Source of the DNA: Schistocerca nitens
Lineage: Eukaryota; Arthropoda; Insecta; Orthoptera; Acrididae
Length of the DNA stretch: 64,000 bases
Assembly (NCBI RefSeq): GCF_023898315.1
Contig: NC_064621.1
Coordinates: forward strand, 124,595,521-124,659,520
Reading direction: 5' to 3'
Shown here: positions 23,772-35,705 of the stretch, in pieces
How the letters are laid out: each line of letters opens with the position of its first letter
How positions within the stretch are numbered: the stretch's first letter is position 1
Translations under genes and position numbers: made by a program
The notes under the pieces: model-generated
What the model was told of the DNA's origin: nothing
Seen by the model: only the letters and a program-made list of their open reading frames with translations
Databases searched by the model: none

Positions 23772-26170
23772 ATGGAACGTGGATTGGACATATTAGACGC
23801 CATAGAAAAGGGAGTATTAGTTTTAGTTGACAAAAAATTTGTCTCTGTTGAGGTCGACATTGAGTACGAAAGTAAGATTATCTGGTTGCGTATAACATGT
23901 GTAGGTGAAATTGTGTTAAGTCTTAGATGTATTTACCGCCCACTCGATACCTTAATGAAAGTTTTAGACTCATTCAAAGAAAATATATGGTCAATAGCGC
24001 ATAAACAGCCAGATCGTGCAATACTAATTGAAGACGATCTTGAACTATGGAGTATAGACTGGGACATTTGTGGATTCATTGCAGGGGATACAGACAGAAA
24101 GCCTCGTGAAGTACTTTTGAAACTCTGACTTTATCGACAGTGTCAGTGAGGAGACGGGTGTTAGTGGCCAATACTTCACTACAGCGTCTTTGAGTCTGTG
24201 ATTACTAAAGTTAATTAAGCAATCAAGAACACTAGGAGATTATTTCTGCTAGAAAGAGCAGATAAGCAGTTGGTAGCATCTCACTTAGGCAATGATTTAC
24301 ATAATTTATTTGCACTACGATGGACTTACAGGAATTATGAGCAGAGCTTTTACGGATTGGAAATCGACCTAGTAAGTGGATTAAGGACAAAAAAGACCAA
24401 CGTGTTTTAACAATGAAATTTGGAAAATGCTGAGGATGCAATGGCTGTTGATCTCTCGGTTCAAAAAAGAACACTCAAATGACGACAGGCAAAGGTTAGT
24501 GGAGATTAATGCGTCTGTAAAAAGATCTATGCGCTTAGTATAGAACAACTAACACATTAGCAAAAGCTCTGGCCAAGTACCGTATAAAATTCTGGTCATG
24601 CGAATTTGCTAAGTACGCCAAAGGCTCCTATGCAGTCTAGTGTGGCAGTGCAAGATAGCAAAAGGAAAGACGGGAGTTTAAATTTCGCGTGTAAGAAATG
24701 GTTCAGGCAGGACAATAGTACAGACATTACGTCGTTTGGCATCGCACAAACCTCCTGGAGCACTTCTGACAAAACCTTCTGTCTGAAGTCCAGCCGCCGT
24801 CAAGGGCAACGCATTGGGTTCTATTATCTGGTAAGAGGTACCCCTGTGGAGAGAAACGACGGAAAGAGTTGAAAACAGGTAAGTTGTGAGGTCGCGATGG
24901 AATCCCAGTTCGGGTTTGCAAAGAGTTCTCTACTGCAGTGGCTCCTTAGAGGAAGAGGGAGGTGATTAGTGTTCAGCGCCCCGTCGACAACGAGGTCACT
25001 GGAGACGGAATACAAGTTCGGATTAAGGAAGGATGGACAAGGAAATCGCCCGTACGCTTAAAAGGAACCACGACGACATTTGCTGAAGCGATTTAAGGAA
25101 ATCACCAAAAACCTACATGAGGATCGTCGGATGCCGGTTTGAACCGTTGTCCTCCCGAATACAAGTCCAGTGTACAAATCAATGCGCCAACTCGGTCAGT
25201 ATTGGCACCGTACTACACTTACAGATAAGACGAATCTCTCTCCTAGCGCCAAGTCCTAAGCTACTGGAAGAAAGCGCAAGTGACTCCTGTACATAACAAG
25301 AGCGATTAAAATAAATTTCCTTAAAATCGAAATGCTTATGCCCATGAATCAGCATGATTTCAGAAGGCATCGCTGGTGCGAACTTCAGATTGCCGTTTTC
25401 CCAAATGCAATACTGCGAACTATCGATAAAGGGCAACAGCCAGAGTCCATATTCCTAGATTTCCGAAAACCATTTTATGCGAGCATGCGGACTAAGTTCT
25501 CAGGTATATGAGTGGCTCGATGACTTCTTAAGTAACAGAACCCAATCCATTGCCCTTGACGGCGGCTGGACATCAGACAGAAGGTTTCGTCCGAAGTGCT
25601 CCAGGAGCCGTTACAGAATCGCTATTATTTGGTATGGACACATATGAACCGGCGGAGATGGTTGGCAGTTATCGGCAGTTGTTTGCTGATGATGTGGTCT
25701 ATTGGAAGATTTCATAGTGGGTGACAGTGGCATGTAATATGACTTAGACAAAATTATTTGTTGGTGTGCCGAATGGCAGCTAGCTTGAAATGTATAAAAA
25801 TATAAGTTAGTGCAGATGAGTAGGCAGATCTAACTCATAATGTTCGAATACAGCATTAGCAGTCACATCGTTTAATTACCTGGCTTAACGTCACAAAGCG
25901 ACATGGAGTCCAAGAAATGAATTTTAGAAATGTAACACGGATGGCTAGTGGTCGTTTGTTGTGTTTGGAGAATTTAGGGAAGGTGTGGTTTCATTTGTAA
26001 AGGAGACCGCATGTACGATGCTAGGGCGCGTGTTTGTGATCTGCACCATGAGCATTAAAGGAAAACTTCGAAGCAATTCAGAGACAGACTGCTAGATTTG
26101 TTACTGGTACGTTCGAACGACACACATATTACGGAGATTTTAGTACTAAACATGGCTGTTACTAAGTAAC
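23772..26170 (+). mobile_element. Decayed CR1-like LINE
   Basis: Plus-strand relic of endonuclease/reverse transcriptase. An open stretch at 23,772-24,128 matches the mid part of an APE-type endonuclease (KGVLVLVDKKF, LRCIYRPLDT, and AILIEDDLELWSIDWD where a GGDFNL..DIDW motif is expected). Near 25,660 a reverse-transcriptase active site is visible in one frame (RQLFADDVVYW), and about 26,070-26,130 matches the post-RT ATARFVTG-type motif. Many stops and indels separate these pieces, and a SINE interrupts at 24,970-25,200. It is far more decayed than the LINE at 13.5-17.6 kb. Confidence 0.75.
24970..25200 (-). mobile_element. tRNA-derived SINE
   Basis: The minus strand reads ACCGAGTTGGCGCATTGAT (tRNA-like head with A-box remnant), then GGTTCAAACC (B box), then the same body as the SINEs at 18,611 and 32,768. 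It carries an extra 3' segment (GTCGACGGGGCGCTGAACAC) absent from the copy at 18,611. It lies inside the LINE relic. Confidence 0.8.
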
Positions 26171-26884
26171 CGTATACTAGTTTCAATATAGGATTATACA
26201 GAAAACCGGTAGATAATAACTGTTAGGTCCATCGACCTAGGTTTCGATACCTACTAAGGGTCTCTTTATCAGAATGAACCTTCTGATAAAGGCTATGAAA
26301 TAATATATAGAAAATCAAGTATGACAAAAAATAAATTAACCAATATGACGGTCGTCGTAACGTACAAAAGTTACTTACGTAAAATTGCATTGCAAAAAAG
26401 CAATGGTCAGAAATTAGAGCCGCTGTGTTGAAATTAAAAATAATACAAAACGGTACAGCCTTTACCTGAAAGGCTCAATGGCTCACATTGCTGCCTCGAA
26501 AACAATACAGTTGCACCGCCTATCGGACACGAACACTGGCATGCTCTCATTTTAAATATTATAACAGAAATAATTGAAAAACCCACGGTTAATTTAAAGA
26601 AAAAAGTGTAAAAGAAGGGAACTTAATGTATTTTGAAAATACACATAGTCAAGCAGATTACATATAACTAAGAGTTATCTGTTAGACTTAGCAGAAATTA
26701 CTCTCACGTAAGGGACAGAATGGTCTAGAAAAATTATAGAAAGAGCCTCATAATCCCGAAAATATTTGCATGAAGGTATCTTTGGCAGCACATATCGACG
26801 AGATTCGAAGAAAATGATGTTTCGGAACCAGAGGTGGGAAAATATAATAAAAACAGAGGAATCAAAATTCCACTAGCCGTGGAT
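26171..26884. other. Intergenic, no gene recognised
   Basis: AT-rich; nothing supportable on either strand. Confidence 0.5.
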
Positions 26885-29130
26885 TTAAACCATTGAAAAA
26901 GTTTTTGTTGCGTAGAGGTAACTATTCATTGCGGATGAGGTCATCGTTCTTAGAAATGTGCTTGAAAATCTGCAGCTCTTCGAGTACTTCAAGCCTATGA
27001 CCTTTCTTTCCTCCACGTGGAATGGCAATTCCTTCGATTTGTGTCCGGATATTAGCAGATCATCAGCAAAAGTGGAATTGTGTACATTACCGCCTCTTTT
27101 TCTCAATAACTGTTCCGTGTATCTAACACTATAAGACGTTCCAGTTTGTCCTATATAATAAACAGGACACGTATCACAAGCAATTTTTATTGTGCACAGG
27201 AGCAACTGTGGACTTGAGATTGCGAATGAGATTTCTTTGCAAGTAATTGTTCATGCAAAAGGTAACTTTGAATATATATTTTATTAATTTGAAGACGAAT
27301 TTCATACGAAATTTGGCCTAAGAAAGGACTCGAGAAAACATTTTTCTGCTCGTTACTGCCAGGCACACCACTGCTGCCTAAAGGGTAACTTTAGCCTCAG
27401 TTATAACTTTGAAGATCATGTCAACCAACGAGGTTAACTACAATATCTTTTATTATATTCATCTCTTCATTAAGCTTGTCAGGTGAGAAAGGCACAGAAA
27501 CTGCACGATGAATAACTGAATGGAAAAAGGCATTTGTATGGAAATGGGGATGCACAAAAATAGTGGGTTCAATTTGATCTGTATTAGTGGCTTTTCAAAA
27601 AATTCCGAAAGAAAGTCTGTCGTTGTCAAAAGCAATAGTGAGGCCCAGGTAATTAAGCTGACGGTCGTTATTTTCTAATCCGCAAGATAATCTGATTTTC
27701 TCATGAAGACTACTAAAAATTTCAAACGAATGCAGAATTCCTTCCGGGAACCATTGTATATGATCAAAATGTAATCTACGTACCGAGAATGAGACAAAAT
27801 ACCCAGATCAGCAGCTGAAGAATTGTTGAAGAATTTCTCTTCCAGCGAATTAATGAAAATATAGGTTAAGGTGCCTGCCAGTTGAGTTACCCATTGCCTC
27901 GCCGTCAGGCTGATGGTATAGCTTGTAATTCAAAGCAAAATAGTTGTATTTTACTACTATTCTTAGCAAACGAATTAGGTCAGTGATTCGCTCATCGGAA
28001 ATATCTTTTTTAAAAGTACGTAGGTTTTTCCTACGATGCCAATGGTTGTTTGAACAGGTATGTTAGCGTATAGATTCGTAATCTCTAATGAACCCCGTTT
28101 AGTATGTTGGTCACACTGCAGATCTTTGATTTTACTGACTAGATTTTGACTATTGACGTCAGAACAATTATTTCGAAAAATAAAGTGTTTTTTATTTTTT
28201 CGTGAACTCATGATATGCACTGTTCATCCGTTCACAATTGGATGCATTGGGTGATGACTTTCATGTACCCCAAGTGGGAACGCAGTTTTGGGTCCTGTCG
28301 ATTCATATTAATAAGCTGTTTTGTATGAAACGGCTTCAGCAAATGCGTAGCGCTGTTAACGGCAAGCCTAAATCCTCATCTAGCTCCGAAATATTATCTC
28401 CTCAAAAAATTCGTTTTTAGTAGCAATGATTACAGTATTCCCTTTGTCAGACTTCGTTATAAAGTCATTGTTTTCTTTTAAATTGACATTAATATTTTTA
28501 GTCAATTTCTTATCGCAATCGTATTGACAGGAGTTTGTAGCTGCATGTTTTTCAAAAGTACTACACACATCACGAGCTACCATCGTTTGACGAGAAGCGT
28601 CTACTTTGACGCTACAAAAGCCAGTTTTAAGATTCACAATCATATTTTACACAACATTTTTATCTGTCAGGTTAGGCATTACATTGTATTTAAGACCTTT
28701 TTCCAATATGGCACTTTCTTCTGCTGTAAAATCTACTTCAGTCTTATTCAGAATTCTGTTGAAAAATATATACTCAGAACTTTAAAAACTACTAACAAGC
28801 ATTTACCACAGGAAAATTTCTCTTAAGATCAGTCTTTTCTGCTGTCATTTTGCAATAGTTATCCAACCCGTCATTAATAAAATCCCAAAATGTTTCAATT
28901 TGAAAATTAAAATGTAAGCCAAAAATTTTAGTGAGCTCAAGACACAAAATATAGTCCTCTTTGTTTAATGTCTTTTTCTTGTATAACGCACTGATTCTGT
29001 CGGAAATAATTTTTGATCTAGGCACTGAAAAATCTTCGTGAACTATCTGATGTTAAAATACGAGTTAACGTAACTTGGCAAAAATCCGTTTTCTTTCGAT
29101 GATTATTACAATTAATAGCCATACCCGTGT
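26885..29130 (-). mobile_element. Penelope-like retroelement, decayed
   Basis: Minus-strand coding relic in the order expected for Penelope-like elements. N-terminal part at 29,025-28,792 and 28,643-28,380 (ITKSDKGNTVIIATKNEF, the conserved opening of their reverse transcriptase). RT core at 28,220-27,760 (SLEITNLYANIPV; the catalytic YVDD reads YVDY at about 27,780). GIY-YIG endonuclease at 27,205-26,885 (CDTCPVYYIGQTGTSYSVRY, then HNSTFADDLLISGH). Frameshifts separate these blocks. Full elements use the GIY-YIG nuclease to nick the target and the telomerase-related RT to copy from it. The Asp-to-Tyr change and the frameshifts make this copy dead. Confidence 0.87.
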
Positions 29131-29284
29131 TTAACAATTTCTTCTTATGTCTTTGTACTTTGGCACAGCCTTAGACACCTAGAGATCTTACAATTTTAAA
29201 CATGTCTCTTACTCAAAAAAACGATATACTTGTTTCAACACAGAACTAAAGGGCTACCTTTTCCACGAACTATAACATGCAAAA

Positions 29285-29475
29285 ATATTTTATTCACAAT
29301 CTCAAGTCACAGTTGCTCCTATACAAAATTCAAGAGTGTATAAAATCACTTGTGATACGTGTCCCGTTTATTATATAAGACGAACTGGAACGTCTTGTAG
29401 TGTCAGGTACAAGGAACATTTATTGGGAAAAAGAGGCACTAAAGTACAAAATTCCACTTTTGCTGATCAGAAATA
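29285..29475 (+). mobile_element. Penelope GIY-YIG fragment, inverted copy
   Basis: One plus-strand frame reads VYKITCDTCPVYYIRRTG and continues to KVQNSTFADQ. This matches the GIY-YIG region of the minus-strand element at about 27,060-27,230 in opposite orientation. Penelope-like elements often carry partial or inverted extra copies, so this may belong to the same insertion; it could also be a second element. Confidence 0.75.
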
Positions 29476-29479
29476 CTGA

Positions 29480-30510
29480 AAACTGGAACACATAATACAA
29501 CAAATATTTCAATAAAGATATCTGGCGGATTAATAAGAAAGAAACATTGTATTACGAAATCAGATAATAGATATAGCCCACGATGCTTACATTGCGACAG
29601 CTGAAAGTAGAAATCCGCGCAACCAGGCCTCTTCCAGCTGCACACTAAAATATTTGAAGGTTGCGCTTTCTTTTATTACTGAAGCATTTACGTAAAAAGT
29701 CGGCATTTATTTTGGTACAAATATTTATACACACACACGGAAAATAAATTTTTGTAGTATGGAGTGTTACAGTCTCTTCTAAGGCCAACATAATGACGCA
29801 ACAGTGCGTCATAAATTACACTGTTTAAGATAATGGCGACGTAACCTGGTAAATTCCTTTTAGTGCAGCGCAGCAGTGAGTCTATAAAACGTCCGTGCAT
29901 ATTTCTTGGAGTACAGGAAAAAACCTACCGCAGTCATGAGGTTGTAGTTGGTAATAATTTATGCTAGCTAAATACCTACACAGAACAATTTTGGTCCTAA
30001 ATTGTCGTAATTTAGATAATACATTCTGCCCAGCAATGACCCAAATGAACTACACTATTAAAGGAGCTGGAGGAGAAACGTGAGGGGGACGGTAGGCGTC
30101 TCGTTTGATAAATTATATAAACGTTATATAAGAACACAGGTGTATGGGTTGTTTACATAAGCGTTGCAGCTCTAGTAGCCGGTTTGTTTATGTAAGGAGA
30201 ACAATGGGCCGTTTGTTGCACAGTACACACAGTGATAATATTGCCATATTCACTGTTTGGTGACTCTCTTGATGAAGAACAGTAAGGTTAATTTACAAGT
30301 GCGAAATGCAAGATCAGCAGTGTGAACAAAAATGCTAAAAGCTTGTGGCAGTATGAGATAATTAGTTAAGTATTCTGTGAAGGGTTGATGTCAGCACGGC
30401 GTCCTCAGGCATTTAAATATTTAGTTTTCTGTTTTCCTTAATCTTTAAAAATTTGTCATTTAATTTATACTAATTTATTGTGAATTGTTTCAAATTATTC
30501 CTTTAGCTTA
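29480..30510. other. Intergenic, no gene recognised
   Basis: AT-rich. Two 68-70-codon minus frames (29,439-29,645; 29,688-29,900) show no motif. Confidence 0.5.
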
Positions 30511-31061
30511 CAAGGGGAGGACGCCAATTGTGAAATTCAGATTCGACTCATACTGCGCATAATAAAAGCTCATGGCCAGAGGTGTAATGTGGCAAAGCAC
30601 TAAGATGCACTTCTCAGCCGTTGTCGAGAAAATCGACAGTTAAAAGAAACCGTTGCGGTGAAATACTCTCTACGATTAATGATTTTCTACAGCGTCGTGG
30701 CGCAGCGGTAAGCGCTGGAGTTCGTAATCCGAAGGTCGCCGGATCGAATCTCGCGTCATGCAATTTTTCTTTTATTATTATTATTATTTTGTAATTGAAA
30801 TATGCCACAGCAAGTTTGCGTTCGTGGGGTCTCTATTCTAATTCGAACGTTTGACTTACGCTATACGTATTCGTTTCGGAATATCGTTTCTACGTACTCC
30901 GTTAACTATACGTGGTTAACATTATGAAGACAATTAATAACATTTGTGAAATACAACTTTGTTTACGGAAAACATAATGATGTTCGAAGTCGCCAGTTTT
31001 TCCACGACAAACGACTTTCAACAACTTATTATATGCATAATTGTTGCAACTGATTTTCCGG

Positions 31062-31115
<54 letters not shown>

Positions 31116-31408
31116 TTTGAATTACAAAAAACAAATACTAAATAAAAAGAATAGTTTGAATGGCGCGAGACTCGATCCGGCGACTTTCGGATTACGGACT
31201 CCAGCGCTTACCGCTGCACCACGACGCTGTAGAAAATTACTAATCGTAGAGAGTATTTCACCGCAACGGTTTCTTTTAACTGTCGATTTTCTCGACAGCG
31301 GCTGAGAAGTGCATCTTGGTGCTTTGTCACATTACACCTCTGGCCATGAGCTTTTATTATGCGCAGTATGAATCGAATCTGAATTTCACAATTGGCGGCC
31401 TCCCCTTG
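30511..31408. mobile_element. Long-TIR non-autonomous transposon, tRNA-bearing
   Basis: An 898-bp element begins CAAGGGGAGGACGCCAATTG and ends with its near complement (CAATTGGCGGCCTCCCCTTG). The arms align for about 250-265 bases (30,511-30,775 and 31,150-31,408). TTA lies on both sides (30,508-30,510 and 31,409-31,411). Each arm has a tRNA-like segment: A-box-like TGGCGCAGCGGTAAGCGC and B-box-like GGATCGAATCTC. The two mirrored 62-64-codon frames come from these arms and are not genes. The centre contains an AT microsatellite. Its first bases and its target duplication match the element at 22,752 although the rest differs. Confidence 0.87.
31064..31112. repeat. (TA)n microsatellite
   Basis: Roughly 24 TA dinucleotides in the centre of the long-TIR element. 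Confidence 0.95.
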
Positions 31409-31814
31409 TTAATGTAGTTTCCAAGCACAATATTCAGTGAAACATTATTTAGTTTAGAGAATGTTAAAGTTAACTTTGATCTTTAAACGACAGGTGCTCT
31501 CCTGAATAAAATAAACCAGGCTACGTCCAAACGAACCTCCGACAGCTTATTACTGTACATGGCAACTTAAAACGTAACTATCCCCCGTTGTGTTAATGTT
31601 AATGATCCTACGTCTAAGTTGGACATGTACACATAGCGCAGTTACGTGCGTAAAGTGCCAACGTGAACTGCGGAATAGTTTTGTTTATACTGGTTTTTGT
31701 AGTTGTTTTACTGTGCATGTGTTTAAAATGGAGGAAAGAGAATATCTTGCTGTTAATAAAAACACTTAGGACAGACCTGGATCGCAGAAGAATAGTCATA
31801 TCAGACACCTTTCT

Positions 31815-32480
31815 TGTTGTAGTGGTCTTCAGTCTGAAGACTGATTTGGTCCAATACTTCTCCTAGGAAGGTTCTGCTTTATCACCGATAACGAAAGTTC
31901 AGTTGTACTAATTGTTACAACACATGTCCCATCCAGTTGATCTTAAGCTCTCCAACTTCCGCAGCTTCCAGCAAGCAATTATGTGGCAGTGTAGCATTTT
32001 GCTAGAATAAACAGGTTTATTGTTGTGGTGGTCTTCAGTCTGAAGGCTTATTTGGTGCAATACTTCTCCTAGGAAGGTAGTGCCTCAAATTTCTCTTCCC
32101 CCCAATTCTGTTCAGTACCTCCTAATTCACTATGTGATCTGCCAACCTAATCGTCAGCATTCTTCTGCAGCGCCAAATTTCAAAACCTTTTATTCTCTTG
32201 GTTCAAATGGCTCTGAGCACTATGGGACTCAACTGCTGTGGTTATCAGTCCCCTAGAACTTAGAACTACTTAAACCTAACTAACCTAAGGACATCACACA
32301 CATCCATGCCCGAGGCAGGATTCGAACCTGCGACCGTAGCAGTCCCACGGTTCCGGACTGCTCGCCTAGAACCGCGAGACCACCGCGGCCGGCTTTTATT
32401 CTCTTGCTGTCAATGCTTATCTTCAATGTTTGACTTCCATCCATGTCTACGCTTCATACTAATACTTTCAGGAACTACTG
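31815..32480 (-). mobile_element. RTE-like LINE 3' fragment
   Basis: On the minus strand the parts on either side of an inserted SINE (32,201-32,392) read as the end of a LINE reverse transcriptase: KRIKGFEIWRCRRML, then IRLADHIVN and EVLNRIG, with a stop in between. The plus-strand phrase 'cttcagtctgaagactgattt' occurs at 31,829 and, diverged, at 32,034, so the 3' part may be duplicated. Family assignment to the RTE group is from general resemblance. Confidence 0.6.
32201..32392 (-). mobile_element. tRNA-derived SINE with 14-bp TSD
   Basis: The minus strand begins GCCGGCCGCGGTGGTCTCGC, has a B box (GGTTCGAATCCTGCCTCGGG), the body CTTAGGTTAGTTAGGTTTAA, and ends CTCAGAGCCATTTGAAC. CTTTTATTCTCTTG is duplicated at 32,187-32,200 and 32,393-32,406. 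The same family is at 41,313, 48,416 and 59,410. Confidence 0.93.
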
Positions 32481-32767
32481 AAAAGGCTGCATCCCCTCTT
32501 CAAAAACTACACGTCTGTCCAGCCCCTCAACAGATGTCCCTCTGTTGTGGTTGCAACTGCGGTACGGCTATCTGTATAGCTGAGGAATGCAATCCACCCC
32601 ATCAGCGGCAAGATCCATGGTTGATAGGTGGAGGAAAGGTTCGAGAGGTTAAGGGCAGAAATGTTTTACAGTTCATTTGCAGCTACACATCAGACGTAAG
32701 GTGCTATTGGACAAATTCGACTGATCTTAATAGAAATAAATTTTTTTTCTAAACACGTCCTTACATG

Positions 32768-33008
32768 GCAACCGAGCGAGGTGGCGCAGTGGTTAGCACA
32801 CTGGGCTCGCATTCGGGAGGACGATGGTTCAAATCTGCGTCCAGCCATTCTGATTTATGTTTTCAATGATTTACCTAAATCGCTTCAAACAAGTGCCGGG
32901 ATTTTCCTCTGAAAGGACACTGTCGATTTCCTTTCCGATCCTTCCCTAATACGATGGGAACAATGACCTCGCTGTTTGGTCTCCTCCCCAAAATGAATCA
33001 ACCAACTT
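32768..33008 (+). mobile_element. tRNA-derived SINE, full head
   Basis: It starts CAACCGAGCGAGGTGGCGCA, with a clear A box (TGGCGCAGTGGTTAGCAC) and B box (GGTTCAAATCT), and continues through the same body as the truncated copies at 18,611 and 24,970. It is the most complete copy of this family in the window. Confidence 0.88.
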
Positions 33009-33400
33009 TCGGGGCACAAGGGTTACCTTTCCCCTTAATTAATATGTTAGTATGTAGAAGTCAGTCTTTGGATTTAGGACTGGAACCTTAATTTTTCCGG
33101 TCTATACCTCATCCACACTGCCTCCTTCGTTACCCTTGCTTCTAGTTATGGCATTTTCACTCTAGAAATGAATGGTATTGGAGGATTTCTGGATTTCTTT
33201 AGTAGAGATTACAAGCATTCATATCTTATTTGTATAGGTTTAGGACTATAATAAACAATTTTTCATCTCATCATCGGCGTTGACAAATATTAATTAGACA
33301 TATATTCAAGAATGCAGACATGTGATTACAAGCCTATCATGTCATTACCCATAGCACCAAACGTTTTGCTGTACGATTTTCCTACTCAGCTATCAAACTT
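33009..33400. other. No gene recognised
   Basis: Short AT-rich interval between a SINE and the first detectable DNA polymerase sequence. It could include the left end of Polinton copy A, but no terminal repeat could be identified. Confidence 0.4.
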
Positions 33401-35705
33401 ACAACATCTACAATGATAATTATGTAGGGACCCGAAATACAGATGTTCATCCACCAGCAGTGCTTCATTTAATCAAGGCGTCTGAAACAGTTCGTTTGGA
33501 TATCTTAATTCATGCATCACTGTACTCAAGTTGTCCTATATCAGCCTGAGAAAAAAGAAGTCAACGTCTCGTGTGTGGAACGAAGAAGCTGTCATGAAAA
33601 ATTGTGCTGGTTTAACTTCCGCAGAATCCAGCATTTGGACCTTAGATTTTTCCCTGTCGTTCATTATCTATTGATTAAAGAATGCTCACTACCAGAAGTG
33701 ATGCCAGTTTGTAGTATACGCCGACTTTGAATGCCATCTAGCTTCTGTGACCTGCTGTGAAGGTGACCCTACAGCCTCACACAGCACCTTTACAGAGAAA
33801 CATGGGCCATATGTGGCAGCGTACCAAATTGTATCATCCTATGTTTCCAGTCCAGACTGCTACAAATCTTATGTCGAGGATAATCCTCCGGTTTGGTTGC
33901 TCACTGAACTCGAAAAATTTTCACAGGAGACCGAATCGAAGGAGAATGAAGATCTGTACAATAACGCCATTGACTGTCCTATCTGTGGGCTGCCGTTAGA
34001 CACAAAAGCGGAAACTCCTCTTAGGGACCACTGTCATCTTACGGGGAAGTTCGTGTTGCAGCTCATAATGCGTGCAATTTGAAGTACCACCTACCAAGGC
34101 ACATACCCGTTTTCTTTCATAATTTAAGCGGGTATGATGCTCACTTTCTAGTTAAACGCTTGGCTGATTTCGGTTTGGAGAAAGATCAGGTTAGTGTTCC
34201 ACCTGAGAGCATCGAGAAATATATTTCATTCTCCAAACGAATAACACCAAGAATTACGCACCGCTTCCTTGATACACTATGTTTTATGCAGGTGCACTCA
34301 AGAAACTCTTTGAAACTCCACCTCGGGAGGATATGCATATCACTCGATCAGCATTTCCTGACGAGGAAAAGCTTCAACTTGTAAGAGGATTTTCCCATAT
34401 GAGTATGTGGATAGTATGGCGAAACTCAGAAACCAGGCTACCCTACATAACTGCATTCTCCAGTAACATTGGATGCAGAGTATGAGCATGCCGTGAACGT
34501 CTGGCGGGAATCCAACATCGCCACTTTAGGAGATTAAGCACGGCTTTACATGGATACTGACGTGCGCTTTCTTACTGATGTTTTAGAGAAGTTCCGAAGT
34601 CTATGCATGGCCACATTTTCTCTGGATCCCACCTTTTATTACACAGCTACTGGGTTGTCTTGGGACGCAGTGCTGAAGAAAATGAAGTGCAGCATTGAAT
34701 TATTGACCGATGCTGACATGCTTCCTTTCTTTGAGAAAGGGATCTGTGGGGGACTTTGCCAATGTGTCCTTAGGCATGTGAAGGCAAATAACCCACGTGT
34801 GGGTGACAGGTTCAACGCATCCCTTGGTTCGCGTTACATAATGTACCTAGACGTAAATAACTTATACGGGCATGCCATGCAGCAATCACTGCCGATTGGT
34901 GAGTTTCGATGGGTGCCTGAAATCGAATTCAAGGAATTAGGTGGAAAAATCATGGTGGGGGGAGGGGGTACGGCACCTGATTCTGATGTAGGGTAGGTGG
35001 TGGAGGCAGAACTCTCTTACCCTATTAGTGTGCATAATGCGCACGGCGATTTGCCACTGTGTCCAGAGCAACTAGTTCCGCGAGGCGGCTGAACACCAAA
35101 ACTGATGACAATGCTGGGGGATAGACGGAGATACATTATTCATTATTGTAGTGTTCCAGCAGCGTCTCAGCTGGTTAGAATCACCTGGGCTACCCCCTTC
35201 AAGCATTCCCCCTGGTTGTGAGTATATTGATTTGAATACGAGACAGAGAGCTTCCACGACATGTGACTTTGAGAAAGATTTTTAAAAATTAATGAATCAT
35301 TGATAAAAGAAGGAGAATTTGAGGGAATGACTTGAAATTTTGATTATAACTGAATGGTATGTGCGTTATGGCGTAAGAAATTGCATTGACAAACAGAATT
35401 TTAAGCAGGTCACCATATAAGAACATTTTTGCTGTGGAGATGGCGAAGACTGCAGTAGAGCTCATGAAAGCTATTTATGTGAGGATGTGCATACTAGACC
35501 TATCCAAACTTCACACTTACCGCTTTCATTATGAGTCTCCAAAAACTCCTTTCGCAGATCCTAAATTATTTTATATGGATACAAATAGCTTCATCTACTG
35601 CGTGAAGAACTGTGATCCATATGAAGTAATGACGTACCACAGTAACGAATTCGACAGTTCCTCAAACATGGCATATAATCCTTATGGCATTATTCCACAG
35701 AACTA

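Noticed and set aside
30614-31305. Mirrored 62-64-codon frames
   Set aside because: They come from the two arms of an inverted-repeat transposon over tRNA-like sequence; the similarity is due to the repeat.
32768-32850. tRNA gene candidates from A-box/B-box matches here and at the other SINEs
   Set aside because: No cloverleaf with paired acceptor stem was seen, and each match sits in a longer SINE body; target duplications flank most of them.
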